DNA from: Chitinophaga flava
Lineage (GTDB): Bacteria > Bacteroidota > Bacteroidia > Chitinophagales > Chitinophagaceae
Direction: 5' to 3'
DNA: 64,000 nucleotides
Assembly: GCF_003308995.1 (NCBI RefSeq)
Contig: NZ_QFFJ01000001.1
Location: 930,001-994,000 of the forward strand
Shown: positions 8,524-17,507 of the stretch, piece by piece
Numbering within the stretch: the first letter of the stretch is position 1
Layout of the letters: each line of letters opens with the position of its first letter
Notes under the pieces: model-generated
What the model was told of the DNA's origin: nothing
The model's database searches: none
What the model saw: only the letters and a program-made list of their open reading frames with translations
Position numbers and translations under genes: made by a program

Positions 8524-8757
8524 TCAACTTGCCATCACGATCACCACCAACGAAAGTATCGCTATGAACAAGAGCAACAGGGTTTTCCAGGCAGTATGCG
8601 CCCTGGCCATGTCCATAAAATTAAATGCCACCAACATGAACTTGATAGCAGACAAGCACATGATCAGGGCCAGTGGTTGTTTGTAGAGTACGACCGCGGT
8701 CATAATCGCCACGGCCAGCATAAGCAGGATCCAGGTAGTATTTAGTATACGGAACAT
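8524..8757 (-). CDS. Cytochrome c oxidase subunit IV-like protein (NorF-type)
   Basis: This is a 77-residue membrane protein with three hydrophobic helices and the prokaryotic COX4 pattern SAIKFMLVAFNFMDMARAH. It follows the subunit III-like gene by 9 bases, the usual arrangement of norE-norF-like pairs in denitrification clusters. NorEF are accessory to NO reductase assembly or activity. The function here is inferred from context and size. Confidence 0.7.
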   Translation of the reverse strand: MFRILNTTWILLMLAVAIMTAVVLYKQPLALIMCLSAIKFMLVAFNFMDMARAHTAWKTLLLLFIAILSLVVIVMAS

Positions 8758-8766
8758 AAGCAGGAT

Positions 8767-9372
8767 TTAGAAAATGAGGTACAGAACAGGGAACAACAAC
8801 AACCAGATGAGATCACATAAATGCCAGAAAGCTGCCCCGGCCTCCAGGTGTTGCATTGCTTCTTCGTCCGTGCGCCGGGAACGGGTAGTTTTCCAGTATA
8901 TCAGGATTACCATACCGATGATCACATGGATCACGTGGAAGCCGGTCAGCATCCAGTAAAAATCAAAGAAAGTATTCTCACCCAGCGTGAGTCCTTCTGC
9001 CGCTTTCTGTCCGTATTCCACCGATTTGAGCGTCAGAAATACCATCCCCGCCATCAGTGCGTACAACAATTGCCTATCACTCTGTTTGATGGTACCTGTT
9101 CGAAACAATCCTACACAACGCGCCATGCAGTAACCACTTGTCAGCAGGACCACAGTATTCACTGAACCGATGGTCCTGTTGAGTTTTGCTGCGGAGGTGT
9201 GGAACAATGCCCGCTCCTCTCCTGCATAGTACAACATGATCACGATAGCGATACCGAAGGTTAGCAACTCCAGCAGGATCACGATCCACATTAAGAGGCC
9301 GCCGGGCGGATAGTAGAAATTCCTGTGCGACTGCGTTTCCTCTGCCTTAACCGGCATATCTGATACGTTCAT
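8767..9372 (-). CDS. norE: Cytochrome c oxidase subunit III-like protein (NorE)
   Basis: The protein has 201 residues and about five membrane helices of the subunit III family (WIVILLELLTFGIAIVIM, NTFFDFYWMLTGFHVIHVIIG, AAFWHLCDLIWLLLFPVLYL). The FHVIHVIIG motif and the final H-x2-D helix are typical. In denitrifiers this family is named NorE and supports NO reductase. Its start overlaps the 3' end of norD by 26 bases, indicating coupling. It has no terminal oxidase subunits I/II beside it, which argues for a NorE rather than a respiratory oxidase role. Confidence 0.8.
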   Translation of the reverse strand: MNVSDMPVKAEETQSHRNFYYPPGGLLMWIVILLELLTFGIAIVIMLYYAGEERALFHTSAAKLNRTIGSVNTVVLLTSGYCMARCVGLFRTGTIKQSDRQLLYALMAGMVFLTLKSVEYGQKAAEGLTLGENTFFDFYWMLTGFHVIHVIIGMVILIYWKTTRSRRTDEEAMQHLEAGAAFWHLCDLIWLLLFPVLYLIF

Positions 9373-11107
9373 ACAATTTGATTAAAGTGGTGAACAATGC
9401 TGCGGGGGATGACAATACCTGATAGTGGTCCTGCCCGAACATTTGCGGCAGGTAATAACGTGCGGTTGCTTCGATAGCCAGTGCATATGTGTGGATATGT
9501 TGCTGCGTAAGCTCACGCAAGGCCTGTTTCACATCGGCGATACCATAGGGACCTTCATACCGGTCGTAATCATTCGGCTTGCCATCAGATAACAGGATAA
9601 TCCATTTGTTACTGGCTGATCGTGCCTGCAATAAGGCCCCGGAGTGGCGGAGTGCCGGCCCGATGCGGGTATAACCTTCCGGTTGAGGTGCACCGGCCAG
9701 ATGCCGGGTGGCGGCCCAGGGATCGTCAAAGTCTTTGATGGTCACATAACGGGTATAATGCCGTGTCCTGGAATAAAATCCGCCAATGGCGAAATCGATC
9801 CCAAACTCCGCGAGAATCTCCCCGAAAAGGATAGCTGTTTGTTTGGCCACGTCTATCACCCGGTTGCCGTTGGCGTAGCTGTCACTCGACAAACTCAGGT
9901 CGAGCAGCAGCAGGATGGACAGCTCCTTTTCTCTTTTCCGGTCGGCAATATACACCGCTTCTCCGGGCGTGTGGCCCGCCGCCAGGTCGGCAAAGCGGTC
10001 GGTGACGCGGTCTATGTCGATGGTGTGACCATGCGTTTGCCCCCGTTGTTGCAGCCATTTGTTGTGGATGCCCGTAAGCATCCTGCGTAGTTGCTCAAGC
10101 ACCGCCCGGTGGGCGGCGATGGTCTGGTCGTAATAGGCCGTAGAGGAAACCTGTTGCCGGCGCGGAAAGACTTTGCTGAAATCCTTGCGGTATATGCGTT
10201 TGCGGTAGTCCCATTCATCGTATGCGATAAAGTGTCCTTCCGCTTCCGCATCGTTACTTTCGGCAACCTGCGTGTTGGCGGTATAGCCGGTCTCGTAAAC
10301 GCTGTGCGCTGTATCGTTCACCCGCACGGTATATTTCATGTTCAGTTCCCTAAGGGCCTCTTCGTGTTCTTCCAGCTCGTCGGCCCCGTCGAAATCGCGC
10401 CAGCTGCCACTGAATTCATCAGCCGTTTCCACTTTTTCGAAGTTGTGCGTCAGTACATAGTCTTCCTGTTGATGAGTATCAACGGACAATGTAATGATCT
10501 CTTCTACCGGTGTCGCCTGTACGATAGTACGTGGCATCTGTTCGTGCAGCCTGGATGGAAGTGCATCCGGGATGGAGGCAAGCGGTTCCTGCGGAGCCTT
10601 CATCGGCTCGTCGGCCATCCACCGGCCATACAGCCAGTTGTTGGATATCGGCATCTCCCCTCCTGTCATGTTTTTCGTCGACAACAAGCTGTGATAATCG
10701 CGGCTCAAAGGGTACTCTTCGAAAAGATAACGAAGTATGTCCGGAGCATGTTCCTGCGCCAGGCGCAAAGCGTCGTCATCAGACAATACTTCCTGTTTGT
10801 ACCAGTTGTGTCTGAGTTTTTGCTGGGCCGACAGATAAAGAATGCGGAACAGGTAAAATGTATAATTCAGTTCGCGGTTATCGTACCAGGCCGATTTTTC
10901 CGGCAGGAAAAAATCATTGCCTTTGCAACCGCCTTCGCGGACAGCCGGGTATAACTCCACCGGCTGTCCTGTCAGTGCCCTCGCGAGAATGAGCATCCGT
11001 GGCCTGACCTCTTCGAGAAGCACAGCGTGAGCATTACGCGCCGCTGTGGCTTTGCGGGTTCTCAGATAGCGTACTACTTTTGCGAATATCAGTTCATCCA
11101 GTGCCAT
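9347..11107 (-). CDS. norD: NorD-like VWA-domain protein
   Basis: This 586-residue protein has a C-terminal von Willebrand A domain. The MIDAS signature DLSLSSDS lies in LSILLLLDLSLSSDSYANG, followed by the conserved threonine in GYTRIGPALRH and the aspartate in LLSDGKPNDYD. The N-terminal 370 residues match the helical NorD/CbbO type. With the AAA ATPase NorQ just upstream (stop to start one base apart) it forms the chaperone pair that inserts the non-haem iron of NorB in characterised systems. Position between norQ and norE supports this. Confidence 0.88.
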   Translation of the reverse strand: MALDELIFAKVVRYLRTRKATAARNAHAVLLEEVRPRMLILARALTGQPVELYPAVREGGCKGNDFFLPEKSAWYDNRELNYTFYLFRILYLSAQQKLRHNWYKQEVLSDDDALRLAQEHAPDILRYLFEEYPLSRDYHSLLSTKNMTGGEMPISNNWLYGRWMADEPMKAPQEPLASIPDALPSRLHEQMPRTIVQATPVEEIITLSVDTHQQEDYVLTHNFEKVETADEFSGSWRDFDGADELEEHEEALRELNMKYTVRVNDTAHSVYETGYTANTQVAESNDAEAEGHFIAYDEWDYRKRIYRKDFSKVFPRRQQVSSTAYYDQTIAAHRAVLEQLRRMLTGIHNKWLQQRGQTHGHTIDIDRVTDRFADLAAGHTPGEAVYIADRKREKELSILLLLDLSLSSDSYANGNRVIDVAKQTAILFGEILAEFGIDFAIGGFYSRTRHYTRYVTIKDFDDPWAATRHLAGAPQPEGYTRIGPALRHSGALLQARSASNKWIILLSDGKPNDYDRYEGPYGIADVKQALRELTQQHIHTYALAIEATARYYLPQMFGQDHYQVLSSPAALFTTLIKLYERIRYAG

Positions 11108-11108
11108 A

Positions 11109-11912
11109 TCAGATCATCAGGTCAGCAAGGTCGCAGAGTGCGGCAATGGTTTCATCATCATCAGTAAGTGGTTCAATCATTGCGGTGCGTACCGCCAGTC
11201 GCCTGGGCAGTCCGCTGTGGATCAACTTGGCGGCATCCACCAGCAGCCGGGTAGATACAGTTTCCGCAAGGCCCAGTTCCCGTAGGTTGCGGATCCTGGC
11301 AGCGATCTTCACCAACCGTGTGGCCACCCCTTCTTCCACACCACTCTCCTGTATCAGGATAGCGGCTTCCGAAGACGCATCAGGATAGCGAAAGGAAATA
11401 CCCGCAAAACGCTGTCTCGTAGATGGTTTCAGTTCTTTGTAACCGCGCTGGTACCCCGGATTGAAAGACGCTACCAACATAAAACTTTCTGCCGCAGGCA
11501 CCGTTGTGCCCAACTTATCGATAAAGAGTTCACGCCGGTGGTCAGTCAGTGGGTGGATGGCCACGATTACGTCCGGCCGTGCCTCAGCTACCTCATCGAG
11601 GTACAGGATAGCACCCGTTTTCACTGCAGTTGTCAGCGGTCCGTCGATCCAGATCGTTTCTGCACCCTTGATGATAAAACGGCCGATCAGATCAGTGGAA
11701 GATGTTTCTTCGTGGCAACTGACGGTGATCAGCGGCTGTCTCAACTGCGTGGCCATGTATTCGACGAAGCGCGACTTCCCTGTACCTGTCGGCCCCTTCA
11801 GCAGCACCGGTATCCTGTTGCGAAATGCGTGACGAAAAACGGCTTCTTCCTGCCCTGTCGGCTGATAAAAAGGAGCAGTCGTACCGCATGCTTCCGCAAC
11901 ATCCATGTTCAT
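11109..11912 (-). CDS. norQ: NorQ/NirQ/CbbQ-type AAA+ ATPase
   Basis: The ATG at 11912 follows the porin stop by one base and gives 267 residues. A longer frame to 12008 would read through the porin gene. Walker A is GPTGTGKS near the N-terminus, Walker B is AILYLDEVAEA, and the MoxR-class sensor regions follow (MLVASFNPGY). NorQ acts with the NorD VWA protein as a metallochaperone machine for NO reductase activation. Order and spacing with norD are as in many denitrifiers. Confidence 0.9.
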   Translation of the reverse strand: MNMDVAEACGTTAPFYQPTGQEEAVFRHAFRNRIPVLLKGPTGTGKSRFVEYMATQLRQPLITVSCHEETSSTDLIGRFIIKGAETIWIDGPLTTAVKTGAILYLDEVAEARPDVIVAIHPLTDHRRELFIDKLGTTVPAAESFMLVASFNPGYQRGYKELKPSTRQRFAGISFRYPDASSEAAILIQESGVEEGVATRLVKIAARIRNLRELGLAETVSTRLLVDAAKLIHSGLPRRLAVRTAMIEPLTDDDETIAALCDLADLMI

Positions 11913-11913
11913 G

Positions 11914-13179
11914 TTATTCACTTTTCCTGACAGTTTTGATGGTAAATAATTTCGGGTTGATTTGCAATTCCAGGAACATCCAGTTGCCGGAGTTGACATT
12001 CGAAACACCTTTCAAATGCTCCATGGCAGCGGTAGCGAACATCTGCGAACATCCGCCATTCAGCCAGACGAAATCGATAATAGAAAATCCGACGGTGAGA
12101 TCAAGCTCAGTGCCGAGATAGCTTTTTAATTTCTGCCCTTCTGTGAACAAAGGCGCAGCCGATGAAAAAAAATGCGGTGTCAACCGCGCTTTAAAAGCGG
12201 GTTTTTCATAGGATAGATTACCGTATATGTCCGTCAACCCAACAGAATTAAGATGATTGCCTACATAGAAGTAATCCATGTAGCCGTTGAACTTATGATT
12301 TGTGCCAAACCATGGTGTAAAACTCTTGTAACTGGCGCTGGCATCGTCGCCTGCTTTACCTGATAAATATTCGAAACCGGCACCGGCTTGCCAGCCTTTT
12401 GCAAACTTGTAACTCATATTGCCGGAGCAATACCATGCGTTGAGTGTCTCTCCAGCGAGCCCGCCAGTTTGTGCATAGAATGCCGCATCTGCACTGAAAA
12501 CATTTTGCTGGAAAGTGAGTCGCGGACCGAATGTTTGGTTCCAGGCGATTTTTTCGTGCTGCTCCCGCAAATAAGGCATGCCCTGGTTCAGGAACAGGAA
12601 GCTCCAGGCGAGATGGTTCCGTTGGCCGTGATACCAGCCGAATTGCAGGTAGCGGTACTGTGGAACAGTATAAGGCTCTTTGCTGTTACTTTCCCGGTTG
12701 GCGTTGAGTGCGGCGGCAGCGTGAAATGTATGCATAGCCGAAGGCTTGAATTGCAGCAGGGCAGCATCGTGACTGCGGGCCTGCATGGTCCAGTCTACGT
12801 TACCGAGGATGCGCGCATCGTCGTAGCTGAATTCCTGGCGACCGGCGCGCAACGCCCATTTCTGATGAAAGGAGACCTCCGCCCAGGCTTCATGCATCTG
12901 AAAGGCAGCATCGGTTTTAGCATTAGTGGCCACATCCCCCCAGGTACGCACGCTTTGCGGAGAAATGCGGAGCTTGAGCTGTGGAGAGGTATAGTCGATG
13001 ATGATACGGCTGCGCTGTACTACAAAGTCAGCTGCCTTTGCTGTATCGGGTAAAAGGCCGCCGTAGCCGTTGCGGTGTTCATACCGGAACCGCATATCTG
13101 CGCTGACATCTACCTGTTGCGCAGCTGCTTCGAAAAATGGGATGGATAGCAGGGATATAAGTAAGGTTTTCTTATTCAT
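11914..13179 (-). CDS. Alginate-export-like outer membrane porin
   Basis: The ATG at 13179 begins MNKKTLLISLLSIPFFEAAAQ, a clear signal peptide; a start at 13203 would put eight residues before it. The mature protein of about 400 residues consists of alternating amphipathic strands with many aromatic girdle residues, as in alginate-export/OprB-like barrels (WAEVSFHQKWALRAGRQEF, RILGNVDWTMQARSHDAALL). It overlaps the SCO gene by 8 bases and abuts norQ. It probably allows nitrite or another small solute through the outer membrane for NirK, which is inference from operon membership. Confidence 0.75.
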   Translation of the reverse strand: MNKKTLLISLLSIPFFEAAAQQVDVSADMRFRYEHRNGYGGLLPDTAKAADFVVQRSRIIIDYTSPQLKLRISPQSVRTWGDVATNAKTDAAFQMHEAWAEVSFHQKWALRAGRQEFSYDDARILGNVDWTMQARSHDAALLQFKPSAMHTFHAAAALNANRESNSKEPYTVPQYRYLQFGWYHGQRNHLAWSFLFLNQGMPYLREQHEKIAWNQTFGPRLTFQQNVFSADAAFYAQTGGLAGETLNAWYCSGNMSYKFAKGWQAGAGFEYLSGKAGDDASASYKSFTPWFGTNHKFNGYMDYFYVGNHLNSVGLTDIYGNLSYEKPAFKARLTPHFFSSAAPLFTEGQKLKSYLGTELDLTVGFSIIDFVWLNGGCSQMFATAAMEHLKGVSNVNSGNWMFLELQINPKLFTIKTVRKSE

Positions 13180-13777
13180 TGCCGGCAGTTTTAATGATGG
13201 CATCTACAGTTGCCTGGTTGTTAACGCCGAGCCCTTCCTGTTGATGAACGAGGCGACCGGCGGGATCAAATACACTGATAATGTTGGAGTGAGAAAAATC
13301 CATAGGTGAAATCTCCTTGTACTTTACGGCAAGTACATTAGCGAATTCCCTCACCGTTTCCGGATTCCCTTGCAAAAAGGTCCATTCTTTCCCGTCCATA
13401 CTCTTACTGATGGCAAACTCTTTCAGTTTCTCAGGTGTATCGTGTTCCGGATCTATGCTCACGAGTACATACTGTACATTGTTTTTAGCACGGTCCGGCA
13501 CTTTTTCGCTGATGCCCAGCATATCGGCCACCAGTCGGGGACAGGCAGATTTGCAACTCGTATAGATCATTACCACTACCAGCGTCTTTCCTTTCAGATC
13601 ACGCAAATGGATAGTATTGCCTTCTTCCGTCTTCCAGGTAGAAGCGAGGTCAAATATGGAGGCCGCGTTTTTATCGACGGTAGTTTGTTCGTTTTGTGCT
13701 GTTGGCTGTTGTTGTTTGTCTGTATGACAGGCTGCTGTCAGGAGCAGGCATGCCAGACAATAGAGCATCGTTTTCAT
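13172..13777 (-). CDS. SCO1/SenC-family copper chaperone lipoprotein
   Basis: The protein has 201 residues with a lipobox ending TAAC17, so it is anchored in a membrane facing the periplasm. The thioredoxin-like fold carries the SCO copper-binding set: CKSAC (C75, C79) and H163 in DFSHSN. SCO proteins deliver copper to CuA or similar centres. Here the most likely client is the copper nitrite reductase three genes upstream, since no CuA oxidase is encoded in the window. Confidence 0.88.
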   Translation of the reverse strand: MKTMLYCLACLLLTAACHTDKQQQPTAQNEQTTVDKNAASIFDLASTWKTEEGNTIHLRDLKGKTLVVVMIYTSCKSACPRLVADMLGISEKVPDRAKNNVQYVLVSIDPEHDTPEKLKEFAISKSMDGKEWTFLQGNPETVREFANVLAVKYKEISPMDFSHSNIISVFDPAGRLVHQQEGLGVNNQATVDAIIKTAGNE

Positions 13778-13789
13778 AGTTTTATGAAT

Positions 13790-14644
13790 TTATTTCGATA
13801 CACAACGGAAGCCCTGGTTTTGTACGCAGTAATTCGCTTTGAGGCTTCCCCTAAATGCGAAGCGCATAAACGCTGCGTAGTTCATCAGGTCGCTGGCCCC
13901 AACGGAACCGCTTCCGCAAAACATTGAGTTATCGGTAGACACATCTCTCCGTGATTCGCCGGAGAGCATTACTTCACTAAAATCCTCTGTCCATTCCCAG
14001 ACCAGCCCGTGCAGATCCATGATGCCCCAGTAATTAGGCGTGGTATGGCCTACAGGCAGGCCGGAGGTATTGGGCTTTTCGTACCAGCTGAGGATATGCT
14101 GGTTGTAAGACGCCTTAGTACGGGCGTCACGTGTTGTTTCATCGGCCATGGCCGCATATTCCCACTGATTTATAGTAGGCAACGTTTTGCCGATGGCGTT
14201 ACAGTAGGCCTTTGCTGCAAACCAGGATACATTGGTAACAGGCGCATCTTCCAACATGCTGTGCCCCAGTGTACTATCGTTCTGCCAGCCGGCGAGATAA
14301 TTACCATCTGCATAAATCCGTTTGACTGCGGAGCGCCGCCATTGTGGATTGAGCTTCACAAAGGCCAGGAACTGCCGGTTGGTGACAGGGTGCTTATCCA
14401 TTTGAAACCCTTTAACCATTACCGAAGAATCAGCCTTGCCGTAGAAAGGGACATAACTGCCACCTTTCACTTCTGCCATACTTGTAGTATCTGTTGGAGC
14501 AACCAGGATAGATAAGGGCTCTCCGCCTGTACCGGAGGTTGCCGGTGCTTCTATGGGTAACGTGTCCGGTCGCAATGTCAGGTTGGAACAGGAGACGACC
14601 AGTGAAGCACACATGCAGATGGCGGAGAACCCTAAGTTGTTCAT
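13790..14644 (-). CDS. SUMF1/formylglycine-generating-enzyme-fold lipoprotein
   Basis: The 284-residue protein has a lipobox LVVSC19 and a complete SUMF1-type fold. Recognisable blocks are PVTNRQFLAFV, PVTNVSWFAAKAYCNAIGKTLPTINQWEYAA, YWGIMDLHGLVWEWTEDF and the C-terminal AFRGSLKANYCVQNQGFRC. Family members include formylglycine-generating enzymes, EgtB-like iron enzymes and structural paralogues. It lies 22 bases after nirK and 12 before SCO, so it probably works on the nitrite reductase or its copper or haem maturation. No sulfatase is nearby. The enzymatic activity is not predictable from what I see. Confidence 0.8.
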   Translation of the reverse strand: MNNLGFSAICMCASLVVSCSNLTLRPDTLPIEAPATSGTGGEPLSILVAPTDTTSMAEVKGGSYVPFYGKADSSVMVKGFQMDKHPVTNRQFLAFVKLNPQWRRSAVKRIYADGNYLAGWQNDSTLGHSMLEDAPVTNVSWFAAKAYCNAIGKTLPTINQWEYAAMADETTRDARTKASYNQHILSWYEKPNTSGLPVGHTTPNYWGIMDLHGLVWEWTEDFSEVMLSGESRRDVSTDNSMFCGSGSVGASDLMNYAAFMRFAFRGSLKANYCVQNQGFRCVSK

Positions 14645-14666
14645 AGTATTGGTTAATGGTTAGTAT

Positions 14667-16118
14667 TTAATGTTTACGTTTAGCCGCAACCGTTTCTGGT
14701 TTGATTTCCTGTTTTTTGTTACCCCAGTTGGAGTAGACGTATGACAACACATTCGCGATCTCTTCATCTGTCAGCGTTTGAGCCGGCATCACACCATTGT
14801 ATTTGGCGCCGTTCACCACGACTTCACCGGTTTTACCATGCAGCACGATATCAATCACACGGCCTGCATCTGCGTTCAGGAAATCGGATCCGGCGAGCGG
14901 TGGAAACGCATTGGGGATGCCCATACCGTTTTCCTGGTGACAGGCAAGACAGGTCTTGGAATACACCATTTTACCCATGGCAATCCGCTCTGCGAGGTTG
15001 GCAGCTTTAGGTGCAGCCGGGGCCTTCTCTCCAGGCATAGACTGAATGGTACCGCCTTCGGGCTGATAGATACCATCTGTTTGTTTACCAGAGTACAACT
15101 TTTTATTCTCAGGACCTGTAACGGTCAGCATACCTAATGAGCCTTTATTGAAAGTGCGTGAAATAGAGTGGTCCACGATCACAAAAGTACCTGGCACCTC
15201 TACCTTGAAGTCTACGATGGTAGCTCCTCCCGCAGGAATCAGTGTGGTCTGTACGTTTTTGTTGATCAGGTCTCCACCTTCCACGTGTACCTTGTCGAAA
15301 ATCTCTCCGATGACGTGGAATGAAGACACCATATTGGGCCCACCGTTGCCTACGAAAAGGCGTACTGTTTCACCGACATTCGCTTTGATAGCGTTATCAC
15401 CGGTCAGCGAACCAACTTTACCGTTGAACACCACGTAGTCGGGATGCTCATCTACCGCCTTCTGCATATCAAAGGGCTGCAGGCCTGGTTCGCCGTTTTT
15501 GCCTTTGGTGTAGAAGTCACCCTGCATGATGTAGTATTCCTTGTCTACTGGTGGCAGTCCTCCTTCAGGTTCTACGAGGATAAGGCCGTACATGCCGTTT
15601 GCGATGTGCATGGCTACTGGTGCGGTGGCGCAATGATAAACGAAAAGGCCTGGGTTGACCACTTTAAAGGAGAATACAACTTCGTGACCTGGCGCTACGA
15701 AAGAGGAGGCAGCTCCGCCACCCGGGCCTGTTACAGCGTGCAGGTCAATATTGTGTGGCAGTTTGTTGTTGGGATGGTTCTTCAGGTGAAATTCCACTTC
15801 ATCGCCTATACGGGTACGGATAAAGCTACCTGGTACGGTACCGTTGAAGGTCCAGTAAAGGTATTTCACACCGTCGGCCATCTCTCCTTCTTTTTCCATG
15901 ATCTCCATGTTGACGATAAGTTTGGTTGCTTCCCGCGAGCCAACAGGTTTTGGCACCAGTGGTGGCGCAGTCGTTTCGGCTACGCTTTGGCCAACAACTT
16001 TGATATCTGCGGGCGGTGTTGTGGATTTTTGGCCTGCATCTTTTTCAGAGCCTGTGCAGCCGCTCAGCAGCCACAGGCCGAGTAATGTTCCAAGCAATGG
16101 TTTGATCCTGTTCATCAT
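14667..16118 (-). CDS. nirK: Copper nitrite reductase with C-terminal cytochrome c domain
   Basis: This 483-residue lipoprotein (lipobox LLSGC21) reduces nitrite to NO. Type 1 copper ligands are H122, C163, H171 and M176. Type 2 ligands are H127, H162 and H317. The catalytic pair is D125 and H268. All lie in the expected blocks (PHNIDLHAV, YHCATAPVAMH, SSFHVIGE, IVDHSIS). A linker leads to a cytochrome c domain with CLACH (C390, C393, H394) and a probable axial methionine in NGVMPAQ. The fused haem domain would feed electrons directly to the copper sites. It is the third gene after norC-norB, with a 43-base gap. Confidence 0.96.
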   Translation of the reverse strand: MMNRIKPLLGTLLGLWLLSGCTGSEKDAGQKSTTPPADIKVVGQSVAETTAPPLVPKPVGSREATKLIVNMEIMEKEGEMADGVKYLYWTFNGTVPGSFIRTRIGDEVEFHLKNHPNNKLPHNIDLHAVTGPGGGAASSFVAPGHEVVFSFKVVNPGLFVYHCATAPVAMHIANGMYGLILVEPEGGLPPVDKEYYIMQGDFYTKGKNGEPGLQPFDMQKAVDEHPDYVVFNGKVGSLTGDNAIKANVGETVRLFVGNGGPNMVSSFHVIGEIFDKVHVEGGDLINKNVQTTLIPAGGATIVDFKVEVPGTFVIVDHSISRTFNKGSLGMLTVTGPENKKLYSGKQTDGIYQPEGGTIQSMPGEKAPAAPKAANLAERIAMGKMVYSKTCLACHQENGMGIPNAFPPLAGSDFLNADAGRVIDIVLHGKTGEVVVNGAKYNGVMPAQTLTDEEIANVLSYVYSNWGNKKQEIKPETVAAKRKH

Positions 16119-16161
16119 GTGTTAATGTTTTAATTCTTTTCGGTAAGGGAACGATAACATG

Positions 16162-17499
16162 TTATGGTTTTGCCTCCGGGGCATCATATACTGGTCTGCC
16201 ATATCGCAGGAACTCGAGGATGTACAGTGTGATGCCGGTGGCGAACATCATTGCACAAAAAATGAGGACTACGAAATGTACTTTGATTTCATTTTGCACA
16301 TCACCGAACTCCAGGCCCATCTTGCGTTCGAGGTATACCTGTGTCACGCCGGCCACACCAAAGGCTACGGTCATGCCCAGCATGCCGATGTTGGAGAGCC
16401 AGAAGGCATAGTTACCACGGGATGTGTCATATAATTTGCGCCCTGTCAGGTTAGGCATCGCATAGCTGATGAATGCCAGCACGATCATCGCATAAGCGCC
16501 CCAGAAGGCCAGATGGCCGTGCATGGCCGTTACCAGCGTACCGTGTGTGTATAGATTCACCTGCGGCAATGTATGCGCAAAGCCAAGTACACCGGCACCT
16601 ATGAATGAAATGATGGCCGTCCCCAATGTCCAGTTGAGCGCAATTTTGTTAGGATGTTTCTTTTCACCTTTCCGGTACATGGCCACCGCAAACAGCACCA
16701 TGCCAAGGAAGGCCAGCGGCTCCAGTGCGGAGAAGATGCCACCGATGATGAGCCAGGTTTTGCCTGTACCAATGAAATAGTAGTGGTGGCCTGTGCCAAG
16801 AATACCGGAAATGAATGTCAGGCCCACGATCACATACAACCACTTCTCAATCACCTCGCGGTCCACACCGGTGAGCTTTATCAGCAGGAAAGACAGGATT
16901 CCGCCCAGGATCAGTTCCCAAACGCCTTCCACCCAGAGATGCACCACCCACCAACGGAAGAAAGAATCAACCGCCTGGTTGTCGAACCAGATCATTCCCG
17001 GCAGGTACAACAGCGCAGCAAACACCAGCCCCATCGTCAACACCAGCGAGGTAGTGGTACGTTTCGCACTTTTAAACAAGGTAACGAGGATCAGGCCGAG
17101 GAACAGCAACACATTGATCACCACGAGATAATCCAGCGGCCGCGGAATCTCCAGAAACTTCCGGCCTTCCCAGTAGTTAAAATGGTAGCCGACGATGGCG
17201 GTAACACCTACCAATGCCAGCGATATCAGCTGAACATAAGCCAGTTTCACGCTCACCAGTTCCTGTTCCGCCTCTTCCGGGATGATGTAGTATGCCGCCC
17301 CCATAAAACCAGTCAGCAACCATACGACGAGCAAATTAGTATGCACGGCGCGGGCAGTGTTGAAAGGAGCCACCGTATGCAACACATCATAACCCACCCG
17401 GGCAAAACCCATCACAAAACCATAGACGATCTGCAGTGCCAGCAACAGCATCGCGAGCGCAAAGAACCAATAGGCGACTTGTTGACTTTTATATTTCAT
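16162..17499 (-). CDS. norB: Nitric oxide reductase subunit B (cNorB)
   Basis: The 445-residue haem-copper-superfamily protein has about twelve helices and all NorB metal ligands visible. H53 and H328 ligate haem b, and H326 ligates haem b3. H187, H238 and H239 ligate FeB, and E191 in HLWVEG is the FeB-ligating glutamate that marks NO reductases and is absent from oxidases. It reduces two NO to N2O in the cytoplasmic membrane. norC precedes it by 8 bases, so this is the short cytochrome c-dependent form rather than the quinol-dependent qNor. Confidence 0.96.
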   Translation of the reverse strand: MKYKSQQVAYWFFALAMLLLALQIVYGFVMGFARVGYDVLHTVAPFNTARAVHTNLLVVWLLTGFMGAAYYIIPEEAEQELVSVKLAYVQLISLALVGVTAIVGYHFNYWEGRKFLEIPRPLDYLVVINVLLFLGLILVTLFKSAKRTTTSLVLTMGLVFAALLYLPGMIWFDNQAVDSFFRWWVVHLWVEGVWELILGGILSFLLIKLTGVDREVIEKWLYVIVGLTFISGILGTGHHYYFIGTGKTWLIIGGIFSALEPLAFLGMVLFAVAMYRKGEKKHPNKIALNWTLGTAIISFIGAGVLGFAHTLPQVNLYTHGTLVTAMHGHLAFWGAYAMIVLAFISYAMPNLTGRKLYDTSRGNYAFWLSNIGMLGMTVAFGVAGVTQVYLERKMGLEFGDVQNEIKVHFVVLIFCAMMFATGITLYILEFLRYGRPVYDAPEAKP

Positions 17500-17507
17500 A
17501 GAAAGGG

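Noticed and set aside
8767..9372. Subunit III and IV-like genes as part of an aa3 or caa3 terminal oxidase.
   Set aside because: No subunit I with a CuB histidine set and no CuA subunit II are nearby; the context is nor/nir, so NorE/NorF-like roles fit better.
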